DNA from: RFSX01 sp964591455
GTDB lineage: Bacteria; Bacteroidota; Bacteroidia; Chitinophagales; Saprospiraceae
Direction: 5' to 3'
NCBI GenBank assembly: GCA_964591455.1
Contig: CAZQDZ010000010.1
Location: forward strand, 1 to 64,000
DNA length: 64,000 nucleotides
The notes beneath the pieces were generated by a model that was not told the origin of the DNA, did not search any database, and saw only the letters and a program-made list of their open reading frames with translations. Of the stretch, positions 49,031 to 58,301 are shown in pieces (the first letter of the stretch is position 1; each line of letters starts with the position of its first letter). A program made the position numbers and the translations under genes.

Positions 49031-51571
49031 TTATTTCTGATTACTCTTTAGATGCTCGAAGTAATGCATCAGTTCCATTTCAGAAGTGAAGAGTACTTGT
49101 CTTGGCTTACTACCATTAGATTCACCGACGATACCTAGACTCTCTAGCTGATCCATGATACGACCAGCCCTGTTATAACCAAGTTGGAGTCTTCTTTGGA
49201 TGCTGGATGTAGACCCTTGCTGACTACCTACAATCAATTTGGCTGCTTCCTCAAACATGGGGTCTAAGTCTGACCACTTAAGATTAGAGCCACCTAATTC
49301 TGCGTCATTGTCCATAACTTCTGGCAAGTGGAATGGCTCTGCAAAGCCTTGCTGAGAGCTAATATGTTCTATTACCTCCTCTACTTCTGGTGTATCTACA
49401 AAAGCACATTGTAGTCTAACGATGTCACTGCCTACTGATAATAACATATCTCCTTTTCCTATCAATTGCTCTGCTCCTTTGCTGTCCAATATTGTTCTTG
49501 AATCTTGGAGTGAGGTTACTTTATAAGATAATCTAGCAGGGAAGTTAGCTTTAATCATACCTGTGATAATCTTTACTGATGGTCTCTGAGTGGCAATGAT
49601 AAGATGGATACCTATCGCTCTGGCCAACTGTGCTAGTCTTGCTATAGGTAATTCAATTTCTTTGCCCGCAGTCATGATCAAGTCAGCAAACTCATCTATA
49701 ACAAGGACGATATATGGCATAAACCTGTGCCCATCTTTCGGATTCAGCTTTCTATTTGTGAATTTCTTGTTGTACTCTTTTATGTTTCTTGCCTTTCCTA
49801 ACTTTAGTAACTGGTACCGTTCATCCATCTCCATTGTCAATGAATTCAGCGTATGAATCGCTTTTTTCGTATCGGTTATTATAGGCTCTTCTTCATTAGG
49901 CAAGAATCCCAAGAAATGTTTGTCCAATGCACTGTATGGGAACAATTCTACTTTCTTAGGGTCTATCATCACTAGCTTGACCTGAGATGGATGTTTCTTG
50001 TATAATAAAGACATCAAAATTGTATTTATCCCAACTGACTTACCCTGTCCAGTCGCCCCGGCAACCAGAAGGTGAGGCATCTTAGCCAAGTCTGCTACAA
50101 ATACTTCGTTAGATATCGTCTTTCCTAATACGATAGGCAAATCCATCTTCGCATTCTGGAACTTCGGAGAAGTCACAACTTCCCTGAACGAAACCATCTG
50201 TTTGTTCTTATTAGGTACTTCTATACCGATGGTTCCTTTACCTGGTATCGGCGCTATGATTCTTATACCCAATGCTGACAATGATAAAGCAATATCATTC
50301 TCCAGACTCTTGATCTTAGAGATCTTAACACCTGGCGCAGGTACAATCTCATAAAGCGTCACAGTAGGACCTATGGTCGCTTTGATTTTTGTAATCTCTA
50401 TTTTATAATCCAGTAAAGTCTGGATGATGTTGTTCTTATTATTTTCAAGTTCCGCCCTGTCTATCTCCACCTTAGAGCTAGAGTAATCCGTAAGCAAGTC
50501 GACGGTAGGCGGTTTGTATTTAGATAAATCCTTGGTAGGATCATAAGGCTCGGTATCTCCTATATTTTCTTCCTGTACATACAACTTAGTGCTGTCCATA
50601 TCAGGACCTTTCCTTGCTTCTACTACATCTACTGGAGGCACCTCACTAGGTTGCTCTAGCTCCAGTTCTAACTGAGGTTTTTCTGCAGTCGGTGCTTGTC
50701 GTCCTGGCCATTTAGGTGAAGGTGTCTTAGGTGTAGGCTTGGCATTTGCCGTCAAAGAATCAGGAAGGTCCAGTGAAATCTGGTTAGGATCACTACTGGA
50801 ACTCCCTTCATCTTTAACATCGGTTTTTGGCATGGCCCTCTTCTGTGACACATCGGTGTCGAAGAGCCTTCTTCTGGAATCCGCTGATTTGGGTCTCAGC
50901 GTTTTCTTCTTACTGCGCACAGATTCTACACTATTAGTGAAGAAATCCATCCCTGAAAAATTTATTTTATCTGTTACACCTGCCAGAGATAATCCCTGAA
51001 TCTGTAACATCGGATTGACTATCCATATAAAAGTGGCAAAACACAACAGGACCAATAATAGAACTAATCCAACCTTACCTAGGAAATTGATAAGGTAATG
51101 ACACATAGAATAACCCATGAGGCCTCCCCAGCTAAACTCACTCTTAATCATAATGAATTCCATCACGACAGAGATAAAGCAGGCTAATAGAAATGCATGA
51201 AGTGCTAGGTCAAAAAATGACTTAAGTGGCGCTTTGCGGATTAAATCCAGTCCTAATCTGAAAATCAAAAAGATGAAAAAGAAAGAACTAATACCGAAAC
51301 CCCAATAGAAAAAGAGATTGGATACATAAGCACCAAATCTACCCATCCAGTTTTGTACTGAAACATCACCATTGAACAATAATGAAGTGGAAAGCGTTAA
51401 TACTTTATCCTGGTCATACTTCCAACTGAAGAAATAGGAAATAAATGATATGATGAGGAATATGCCTATAAAAAAGCATATCACACCTAGAATTTTTGTT
51501 ATTCTCTCATCCTTAAATATTGAGCCACCAGCATTACGCTTCTTTGCTCTTTTCGGAGTCCTTTTAGCCAT
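49031..51571 (-). CDS. ftsK: FtsK/SpoIIIE DNA translocase
   Basis: The 846-residue protein has four to five N-terminal membrane helices (about 27-185), a linker rich in Pro/Ser/Glu (220-360), an alpha/beta motor with Walker A GATGQGKS at 505-512 and a Walker B VIDEFADLIM near 620, and a C-terminal gamma winged helix (STSSIQRRLQLGYNRAGRIMDQLE) that reads KOPS-like sequences. It anchors at the septum and pumps chromosomal DNA during division, and activates Xer recombination. The promoter TACATTTG (minus strand) lies at 51615-51622. Confidence 0.97.
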   Translation of the reverse strand: MAKRTPKRAKKRNAGGSIFKDERITKILGVICFFIGIFLIISFISYFFSWKYDQDKVLTLSTSLLFNGDVSVQNWMGRFGAYVSNLFFYWGFGISSFFFIFLIFRLGLDLIRKAPLKSFFDLALHAFLLACFISVVMEFIMIKSEFSWGGLMGYSMCHYLINFLGKVGLVLLLVLLCFATFIWIVNPMLQIQGLSLAGVTDKINFSGMDFFTNSVESVRSKKKTLRPKSADSRRRLFDTDVSQKRAMPKTDVKDEGSSSSDPNQISLDLPDSLTANAKPTPKTPSPKWPGRQAPTAEKPQLELELEQPSEVPPVDVVEARKGPDMDSTKLYVQEENIGDTEPYDPTKDLSKYKPPTVDLLTDYSSSKVEIDRAELENNKNNIIQTLLDYKIEITKIKATIGPTVTLYEIVPAPGVKISKIKSLENDIALSLSALGIRIIAPIPGKGTIGIEVPNKNKQMVSFREVVTSPKFQNAKMDLPIVLGKTISNEVFVADLAKMPHLLVAGATGQGKSVGINTILMSLLYKKHPSQVKLVMIDPKKVELFPYSALDKHFLGFLPNEEEPIITDTKKAIHTLNSLTMEMDERYQLLKLGKARNIKEYNKKFTNRKLNPKDGHRFMPYIVLVIDEFADLIMTAGKEIELPIARLAQLARAIGIHLIIATQRPSVKIITGMIKANFPARLSYKVTSLQDSRTILDSKGAEQLIGKGDMLLSVGSDIVRLQCAFVDTPEVEEVIEHISSQQGFAEPFHLPEVMDNDAELGGSNLKWSDLDPMFEEAAKLIVGSQQGSTSSIQRRLQLGYNRAGRIMDQLESLGIVGESNGSKPRQVLFTSEMELMHYFEHLKSNQK

Positions 51572-51614
51572 CGGGAAATAAAATCGGGTTTCGGATAAAA
51601 TAATTAAGACAGCG

Positions 51615-51622
51615 CAAATGTA
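51615..51622 (-). promoter_or_regulatory. candidate -7 box of ftsK
   Basis: On the minus strand this reads TACATTTG, an exact TAnnTTTG match, followed by GC. Transcription would start near 51607, about 36 bases before the ftsK ATG. Confidence 0.45.
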
Positions 51623-51780
51623 GGTTATATTATCATATTATGAAATATTGTAATGTGTTTTTTACTAAAAAACCGTTAATTACATATATGCATAATGTTT
51701 AATATGTTAATTCTTAGGGCTTTACGCTTCACACCTACTCATTCACTTTAGCGATATGATAACCTAGCAAGGGATATGTA

Positions 51781-51788
51781 TAACTTTG
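51781..51788 (+). promoter_or_regulatory. -7 box of the dehydrogenase gene
   Basis: TAACTTTG followed by CGGC matches TAnnTTTG exactly. The start of transcription near 51794 leaves about 10 bases before the ATG at 51804 and excludes an alternative TTG start at 51786, which lies inside the box. Confidence 0.5.
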
Positions 51789-51803
51789 CGGCAAATTTTA
51801 AGA

Positions 51804-52943
51804 ATGAGTAACCACAATATCTTTATAGCGGGAGGTGGCGGTATAGGCAGGGCAACAGGATTAATACTTCAGGCTACTGACCATTTAGATTGTGAAATAA
51901 CCATAGCAGACAGATATGGTGATGCAGCCAATAGCGCTGTAAACTATATCAATGAAGGCGCCAATTCCAATTTAACGAAGGGAATTCAGATGCCTGAGTC
52001 AGGCACTAGTCCAGAGTTAGAAGAAGTCCTCAAGTCTAGTGATATCATCCTCGATTGTTTGCCAGGAAGTCAAGCGCCACGATTAGCAGAGTTTGCAAAA
52101 AGATTCGGATGCCATTATGCTAATCTCACAGAATACGTCAATGAAACCGAACAGGTAACACAAATAGCCAAGCAAGCAAACAAGGGGTTTGTCTTGCAGA
52201 CTGGCCTTGCGCCTGGCTACATAAATGTCATAGCGCATCACCTGTACAAACGTTTTTGTAAGAAATTCAATGTCGACAAAGTAGAATCAATAGATATGCG
52301 GGTAGGCGCCCTATCCCAAAATGTTCGAGCGCCTTATTTCTATGCCTATACTTGGAGTCCTATAGGAGTAGCTACTGAATACGTTAAGGATGCTATAGTC
52401 GTCAAGGACTATAAGACAACTTTTATTCCTTCACTATCTAAAACAGAAACTATCATCCTGGACGGGATTACTTATGAAGATGACTTCACCTCTGGGGGTG
52501 CGGCCGATTTACCATCAGCCTTAGCGGGTAAGGTTAAAGATCTGAGCTATAAGACGCTGAGATATCCAGGACATTATGATTGGGCAAAAAATATCATTAC
52601 TAATACACCATCTGGAAAAGACAAGGTAGAATATCTGAATGATACTATGATGAATCAGATACCAGCCGTAGAAGATGATATCGTTGTTATCTATGCTGCC
52701 GTCAAAGGTAGAGACCAGCATAATTTTCTAAAAGCGGAAGAAGCAACCTTATTCATAAAGCCAACCCAAGTAGGTAATCACACACTCAGAGCAATACAAA
52801 CGACCACCGCCGCACCACTATGCGAGGCAGCTAGAATGCTATTGACAAATGACATGAAAGGACCTATTTTCCAAAGCATGATAGACACCAAGTCCTTTTT
52901 AAATGGCCCTTATGTGAAGGCAATCTATGGTGAAATAACATGA
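51804..52943 (+). CDS. saccharopine dehydrogenase-family NAD(P) enzyme
   Basis: The 379-residue protein has an N-terminal Rossmann fold with the dinucleotide motif IAGGGGIGRATG and the ADRYGD turn expected after strand 2, and a C-terminal saccharopine-dehydrogenase-like catalytic domain (TGLAPGYINVIAHHL, ITYEDDFTSGGAADLPSAL). It may act in lysine catabolism or a related reaction; the substrate is not certain. Its TGA stop overlaps the ATG of the next gene, so the two are coupled. Confidence 0.88.
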   Translation: MSNHNIFIAGGGGIGRATGLILQATDHLDCEITIADRYGDAANSAVNYINEGANSNLTKGIQMPESGTSPELEEVLKSSDIILDCLPGSQAPRLAEFAKRFGCHYANLTEYVNETEQVTQIAKQANKGFVLQTGLAPGYINVIAHHLYKRFCKKFNVDKVESIDMRVGALSQNVRAPYFYAYTWSPIGVATEYVKDAIVVKDYKTTFIPSLSKTETIILDGITYEDDFTSGGAADLPSALAGKVKDLSYKTLRYPGHYDWAKNIITNTPSGKDKVEYLNDTMMNQIPAVEDDIVVIYAAVKGRDQHNFLKAEEATLFIKPTQVGNHTLRAIQTTTAAPLCEAARMLLTNDMKGPIFQSMIDTKSFLNGPYVKAIYGEIT

Positions 52944-53497
52944 TGCCTGAATCCAAAGAAATCCTCATTACCAAACGATGGCTTACAGATATAGTCATTG
53001 GCTTTGGTCTTTGCCCTTTTGCTTCTAAAGTATATGATGATGGAAAAGTCAGTTTTGCGTCCTTAGTATTTAGTTATGATGCCATGTTAAATGAAATGAA
53101 TAATGGCATCAATCAGATACTAGATGAAGCGGATATGACGACCACCAAGCTTATTGTCATCAGAGAAGGTCTTGAAGATTTCGACGACTATTTGGACATT
53201 CACTATGCATTAGAGGAAGAACTAAAAAGAACAGAATTGGATAAGATATTCCAGTTGGCTAGCTTCCACCCCCATTATGTCTTTAAGGACAAAGAGTCTT
53301 CAGCGGTATCTAATTATACAAATAGGAGTCCCTATCCTATCATACATATATTGAAGGTAGCAGATGTAAGTGAGGCTATAGAAAATCATCCTGACATTCA
53401 TAACGTCGCCCCATCAAATATCAAAATGATGGAAGATAAAGGGTTAGCAGTCATTCAGAAATTATGGCATGATAAGGGATTTATCAATGGGACTTAG
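52940..53497 (+). CDS. DUF1415 family protein
   Basis: The 185-residue protein has the DUF1415 start WLTDIVIGFGLCPFASKV and the segments LASFHPHYVFKD and NRSPYPIIHILK, which are conserved. The function is unknown. It starts four bases before the end of the dehydrogenase gene (ATGATG with overlapping TGA), so joint translation is expected. Its 3' end overlaps the convergent membrane-protein gene by 14 bases. Confidence 0.93.
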   Translation: MMPESKEILITKRWLTDIVIGFGLCPFASKVYDDGKVSFASLVFSYDAMLNEMNNGINQILDEADMTTTKLIVIREGLEDFDDYLDIHYALEEELKRTELDKIFQLASFHPHYVFKDKESSAVSNYTNRSPYPIIHILKVADVSEAIENHPDIHNVAPSNIKMMEDKGLAVIQKLWHDKGFINGT

Positions 53498-53870
53498 AAA
53501 TGAATTTCCTTCCTACCTTTAGTTCGTAAACTGCTAGAGCTACTACTATTATAACTTCTATTATTATATACCCCCATCCATAAATAGACAATGAGCCTCT
53601 ATGCCAAATCGCCATAGTCAAAGAAAGAATACAGTATAAAATATTGAGTGTGCCTATCGTCATCAGTCTTCTTGGCTGCAGCTCACTGTTCGATAACAAC
53701 GCCAATAAGTCATACAACATGAATCCTACAGGTATACTTGATAGTATTTTTAACGCGGAAATTGGAATACCGAAGACAGACTGAAATCTAACCAGTACCA
53801 CTCCAAGCATAAAAGCAGAAATCAAAGCACCTACGGCATCTAAGATGAGAAGTTTTTTGACTGATGACAT
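53484..53870 (-). CDS. small four-helix membrane protein
   Basis: The 128-residue protein has four predicted helices (about 8-26, 36-60, 70-88, 98-118). I do not recognise a family. The gene starts just after the acylphosphatase stop codon and so is likely the third gene of a phosphatase - acylphosphatase - membrane protein operon. Its end overlaps the convergent DUF1415 gene. Confidence 0.78.
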   Translation of the reverse strand: MSSVKKLLILDAVGALISAFMLGVVLVRFQSVFGIPISALKILSSIPVGFMLYDLLALLSNSELQPRRLMTIGTLNILYCILSLTMAIWHRGSLSIYGWGYIIIEVIIVVALAVYELKVGRKFISKSH

Positions 53871-53872
53871 AA

Positions 53873-54151
53873 TTATCTAATTATTCTAAATTGAGCCGCA
53901 TTTTGAATCTTAGTAGAGGTATACTCTAATTTTTCTACAGTGGATGAGGGTGGCCCATTATGACACCATGACAAGAATTCGTGCATCGCGCTATCATTGC
54001 CTTCTGCGTATATTTCTACTGAACCATCACTTAGATTTTGTACCGTTCCATTGACGCCAATCTGATCTGCTTTCTGTTTTGTAAAAAATCTAAATCCTAC
54101 TCCTTGGACGACTCCAGTTACATTTATTTGATATGCATTGTGATTACTCAT
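53873..54151 (-). CDS. acyP: acylphosphatase
   Basis: The 92-residue enzyme hydrolyses carboxyl-phosphate bonds such as in acetyl phosphate or 1,3-bisphosphoglycerate. The signature VQGVGFRFFT supplies the phosphate-binding Arg (R21), and GTVQNLSDGSVEIYAEG supplies the catalytic Asn (N39). Its ATG overlaps the end of the phosphatase gene by 8 bases. Confidence 0.96.
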   Translation of the reverse strand: MSNHNAYQINVTGVVQGVGFRFFTKQKADQIGVNGTVQNLSDGSVEIYAEGNDSAMHEFLSWCHNGPPSSTVEKLEYTSTKIQNAAQFRIIR

Positions 54152-54602
54152 CGTTTAGTATCAGTTTTATAAAATCATCTACGGCTTGATATATCATCTG
54201 ATAGACGGTATCAAAACCCCCTTCATAATAAGGATCTGGGACTTGACGGTTTTGTCCAGGGTGGGTGTAATTAAGTAGCAAAGACACTTTTTCCTTATCA
54301 CTATCTGTCGGAGCCATCTGTACAATATTAGTGTAATTACTACTATCCATTGCGATGATATAATCATAAAGTGAGAAATCGACTTCGATAAATTGTCTAG
54401 ATCTCTGATGAGAAATATCTATGCCGTTAGACATGGCCACCTGTATGGATCGATTATCTGGCTTCTCACCTATATGCCAGCTACTTGTCCCTGCACTATC
54501 CACTTCCCAGTCCAGTCCCATCTCTTTTATCCTAGATGCCATTATTCCATGTGCCAATGGAGATCTGCAAATATTCCCTAGGCATACCATTAGTATTTTC
54601 AA
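54144..54602 (-). CDS. low-molecular-weight protein tyrosine phosphatase
   Basis: The 152-residue enzyme has the P-loop CLGNICRS (C7 nucleophile, R13), as CX5R, and the catalytic acid in VPDPYYEGG near the C-terminus. It dephosphorylates phosphotyrosine or small acyl substrates in the cytoplasm. It heads a three-gene group with acylphosphatase and a membrane protein, overlapping the former by 8 bases. Confidence 0.95.
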   Translation of the reverse strand: MKILMVCLGNICRSPLAHGIMASRIKEMGLDWEVDSAGTSSWHIGEKPDNRSIQVAMSNGIDISHQRSRQFIEVDFSLYDYIIAMDSSNYTNIVQMAPTDSDKEKVSLLLNYTHPGQNRQVPDPYYEGGFDTVYQMIYQAVDDFIKLILNDE

Positions 54603-54687
54603 TCTTGCTATTTTTTATTTAAATATATGCCATAAACTAAACTCACAAAATTCTTAAGTGTACCCAAAGTAATTGTCATTTCAATAA

Positions 54688-57600
54688 CTACTTCAACAAA
54701 TCTATAGACATCTCATAACACCTCCCTATCAATCGAGCATATAATGCATTCTTTTGCAGAACAGCTTTATTTCCGAGAATCACCAAATTTTCACGTGCTC
54801 GCGTAAGTGCTACATTAAGTTTTCTATCTATGCCTTCGTCACTCACATTACTTATCGCATCCAAAAGATTAGCTTGACTGACAGCCAATGACACAATGAT
54901 ACGATCTCTAGCACCTCCTTGATATCTCTCTATAGTGTCGATGGTAATATGGTCATGACTACTGAAAAAAACCTGACTCTTTATCATCGCTATCTGCGAC
55001 CTGAATGGCGTAATGACGCCTAGCGCATTTTGATTAAAGTCTAATTGGTTGTCTTCATATATCTGACGCCAATGACTGGCAATTTTTTCAGCTATCTGTG
55101 CTTCATTTATATTGGTCTTGCGTGTAATATCTTGTCCTCTTGGCGTATCTATAAAAATCAACCTCTCTTGTATAAGGGTCTCTTGTATTGTATCCTTTCC
55201 CTTGATTGCAGGGGGTAGAGATAATCTTGATACACCTTCCAGGATAGACAATTTTCCATTATAAAATTCATCGCTTACGACCCTTACTATATCACGATGC
55301 ATCCTGCCTTGATTTTCTAATCCGCCTATGGCCCATTCCCATCCATTGGCTGCACACTGCTTATACATTCTTTCGAAGAGGGACATTCTACTATCTACTA
55401 GACCTATCGAAACCAACTGGGAATCTTTCACCTTACTTTGGTTTGAATCCTGTGTGACCACTGCTGGTAATTGTTTATGGTCACCGATTAAGATGAACCT
55501 ACTAAATTTTCCAAGCATTCCTACTAGCATAGGCTCCAGCAGTTGTGAAGCCTCATCTACAATCACAGTATCAAAATTTTTCAATGCGTACAATTCTCTT
55601 TTGCCTTGGAAGGAAGATACTGTAGAAATAAAAACACGATGTGATTCAAAGACCTCTAGGAATTCTTTCCTATTAGATAAATTCTCTGTTTTACTAGATA
55701 ATAAATTGTCTTTATAACTATCCGCAGTAGAATACCTTGATCCTACTCTGATGTATGCTTTACCTATGACCGACTGTGCGGCTGCACATATTTCATCCAC
55801 AGCTCTATTCGTATAAGCCAGTAACAGGATTGTTTCCTCAGTATGATGATATAGATGATAAATCATCTGAGCTATCATTACACTCGTCTTACCCGTACCT
55901 GGTGGTCCCCATAGCAAAAAATAATCCTCGCATGACAATGCCCTGTTGAGCAGAGTCATTTGTTCATAAGTCAATCCTTCTGGACTATATTCAGTAAAGG
56001 CTTTTGGTTTTTCAGGAGGTGCTGCGCATAATATCTTTAGACGGTAAGATTCATCAGATATCATATATTCATAGAGCCCGTGGAATTGTTTTCTGAATCC
56101 GCTATCTAATACATCAGCCTCAAGATTCCAGAAACGATACTTTCTGAATATATCAAAGTTCTTTTGGCGAGCTCTCAATCTTACTGTCACACCTTCTGAT
56201 GAAATAGCGAGAATAGTACATTTAAATAATTGATGACTTAAAACTGAGACTTCCTCACTTTCAAAAGGGTATAAAACCGTAATATCCCCTACCCTGAATT
56301 TTGAAAGTCGATGACTAGCCTCCGTGAAAGTCAGCGTAAGAGTAGGTACTGTCGCATCTGTATCATTAGAGCTCACCTCCATATGTGATAATATGGTGAA
56401 CATATCCGCCTTCTCCATCATAGGGTCTAACCACAGAGATGCTAATCCATTAGAAGTATATATACCATGTCTGCCTATCTTAGACAATTGGAATTCTCTC
56501 GAAATAAATGATATAAAATTCCTAAAGTATGACTGTTCCATTTCTGTGAGCCTTCCATAACCATCCCAAAAGCGCTTTGCATCACGTTTGAGAAATGTGT
56601 AACCTTCTGGTATATTTTTGGGGTCTAATCTGGAAAGGATATAAGCATAGTCATCATCATCCACTTTTGTCAGTATCTCTTCTAGAAGGACAATCTTATT
56701 TCTTATCCTCATAGCCTCCAGCTGCTTATCTCTCACCTTGGGTGCAAACCTGAGTCTCTTGCCATCATGCCCAGAGTACAAGATATAGTTCGTGGATTTT
56801 ACTTTTCCATTATATACCGATTCCAATATGAGGTCGTAAAGTAAGGTCTGCAAATAATGATTTTGATTCAATCCATATTTATGCGCTTGATATAGGCGAC
56901 CACTTTTAAGTTCTACGATATCTGATTTTGATTGGCTTTCATTATAATGATAGAGATCTAACCTTCCTTGAAGGCCAAATTCATTAGAGTAAAAACTCGG
57001 CTCCAGATAAGATCTCTCTTTTGTTATACCCGCCTCTGACAATTCTGAGGAAACTACTTTCTTCAAATTCTCAAAATGCACTTTGACCTTGGAGATACAA
57101 TCCTTGACTTCTGCATCAGTCATCAAGGAGAATGCTTCAGGGGCCATCCTGAAAGTTTGCTGCATCACATCAGAAAATTGTAAAGTAGGGTTATGGATCA
57201 GGTCATCTAAAAATTGGTTGACTATATTTCCAATAAGCATATGCACTGATGAATCCGAAGGAATCAACTTTCTACCAAGATAAGCTAAGGCTGTAGCACC
57301 TGCAGTAGAAAAGCATTCTGAGATGGAGGTAACCCCAAAAAGCATATCAGGTCTAAGAACGACCGCTTTGGCAGTAGCTGGTTCGTCGTCATAGAAAGTG
57401 ACATCGACCAGATTCACCACCAAAGGAAGTGTCATATATTTTTTGACTTGTTTGAGCTCCTTTTGTAATTCTGTGCTCTTAAGGGATACCATGATAACGT
57501 CATCCGGATCCTCTTTGGTTATCATAGAAAAATGTTGGACGTCATCACTGATACTCACAAGCAGTCCTTCTACTACCCTTTTGTATTCTGTTTTATGTTT

Positions 57601-57990
57601 TTCTCTTTTTCCTAGACTAATCGATGGGCGGAAATAATCTTTATTCCATGCATAAGTAGTTGTGGATTGCGCTATGGCATGAATAAGGTACAATCCAAAG
57701 TTTCCAAAATCCTCTACATCTTCTTCTTCCACTGCCCCCTTTTCCATCATCTTACGGAAGTAATGAGATTCAAAAATCAGACTGCCGGGTAGATTGAAAT
57801 GCACTCCAGCATAAGCGATCCGTGAAAACAAGGTGGTAAATGCAATGGATTTAGACGTGGTCAATTTTTCAAAAAACAAGGAGTAACATTGGAATATTTG
57901 CTGCAACCACCTTTTGTCTTTAACCTCAACATTGGCCAAATGGCTCATTTGAACCTCGAAGAGTGCCAAGTCTAATTCTGGAATTACCAT
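54688..57990 (-). CDS. PD-(D/E)XK nuclease plus superfamily I helicase
   Basis: The 1100-residue protein combines an N-terminal PD-(D/E)XK nuclease region with a UPF1/Dna2-type superfamily 1 helicase. The nuclease motif GRLDLYHYN ... DIVELKSGRLYQAH lies near residues 340-362. Walker A WGPPGTGKTS is near residue 695, VIVDEASQL and GDHKQLPAV follow, and RYQGGARDRIIVSL plus VALTRARENLVILG close the helicase core. It resembles Dna2 and would process DNA flaps or resected ends. It is probably a housekeeping or repair enzyme; no defence genes surround it. Confidence 0.92.
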   Translation of the reverse strand: MVIPELDLALFEVQMSHLANVEVKDKRWLQQIFQCYSLFFEKLTTSKSIAFTTLFSRIAYAGVHFNLPGSLIFESHYFRKMMEKGAVEEEDVEDFGNFGLYLIHAIAQSTTTYAWNKDYFRPSISLGKREKHKTEYKRVVEGLLVSISDDVQHFSMITKEDPDDVIMVSLKSTELQKELKQVKKYMTLPLVVNLVDVTFYDDEPATAKAVVLRPDMLFGVTSISECFSTAGATALAYLGRKLIPSDSSVHMLIGNIVNQFLDDLIHNPTLQFSDVMQQTFRMAPEAFSLMTDAEVKDCISKVKVHFENLKKVVSSELSEAGITKERSYLEPSFYSNEFGLQGRLDLYHYNESQSKSDIVELKSGRLYQAHKYGLNQNHYLQTLLYDLILESVYNGKVKSTNYILYSGHDGKRLRFAPKVRDKQLEAMRIRNKIVLLEEILTKVDDDDYAYILSRLDPKNIPEGYTFLKRDAKRFWDGYGRLTEMEQSYFRNFISFISREFQLSKIGRHGIYTSNGLASLWLDPMMEKADMFTILSHMEVSSNDTDATVPTLTLTFTEASHRLSKFRVGDITVLYPFESEEVSVLSHQLFKCTILAISSEGVTVRLRARQKNFDIFRKYRFWNLEADVLDSGFRKQFHGLYEYMISDESYRLKILCAAPPEKPKAFTEYSPEGLTYEQMTLLNRALSCEDYFLLWGPPGTGKTSVMIAQMIYHLYHHTEETILLLAYTNRAVDEICAAAQSVIGKAYIRVGSRYSTADSYKDNLLSSKTENLSNRKEFLEVFESHRVFISTVSSFQGKRELYALKNFDTVIVDEASQLLEPMLVGMLGKFSRFILIGDHKQLPAVVTQDSNQSKVKDSQLVSIGLVDSRMSLFERMYKQCAANGWEWAIGGLENQGRMHRDIVRVVSDEFYNGKLSILEGVSRLSLPPAIKGKDTIQETLIQERLIFIDTPRGQDITRKTNINEAQIAEKIASHWRQIYEDNQLDFNQNALGVITPFRSQIAMIKSQVFFSSHDHITIDTIERYQGGARDRIIVSLAVSQANLLDAISNVSDEGIDRKLNVALTRARENLVILGNKAVLQKNALYARLIGRCYEMSIDLLK

Positions 57991-58301
57991 AGTCCTACCA
58001 ACTTAGGAAAAAAATATGAACCACTGGACCTTAAGCAATAAAGTCTAATTGTGAGGTGCTAAATGGTATTTAAATCCAAAATTCTAAAAAATTAACATTT
58101 TAATTCTCCACATGGGGAACTAACATTTCCTTAGATATATTAAGATAAATTGTGATATCGTTGTAATAGCCTTATTTTTGGCTAGGATTGTTCCTATCTA
58201 TATCGGTGTTCAATAAGTTAACTACACTCTTCCCAACCACTTTTTATTGATTACCCGACCGTAAACGAAAAACTAATATTTCAAATCTAAATACTACTAA
58301 A
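57991..58301. other. intergenic region with divergent promoters
   Basis: These 311 bases separate the helicase gene (leftward) from the DUF937-OmpA gene (rightward). The only element I can support is the rightward promoter at 58150-58180. It leaves a leader of about 115 bases with no obvious strong hairpin. Confidence 0.4.
58150..58180 (+). promoter_or_regulatory. promoter of the DUF937-OmpA gene
   Basis: TTG at 58150-58152, a 20-base spacer and TATTTTTG at 58173-58180 fit the Bacteroidota consensus TTTG-N19-22-TAnnTTTG. Transcription would start near 58187. Confidence 0.55.

Noticed and set aside
54688..57990. Labelling the nuclease-helicase as an antiphage system
   Set aside because: No partner genes, mobile elements or other defence genes flank it; neighbours are housekeeping genes, so only a Dna2-like description is supported.
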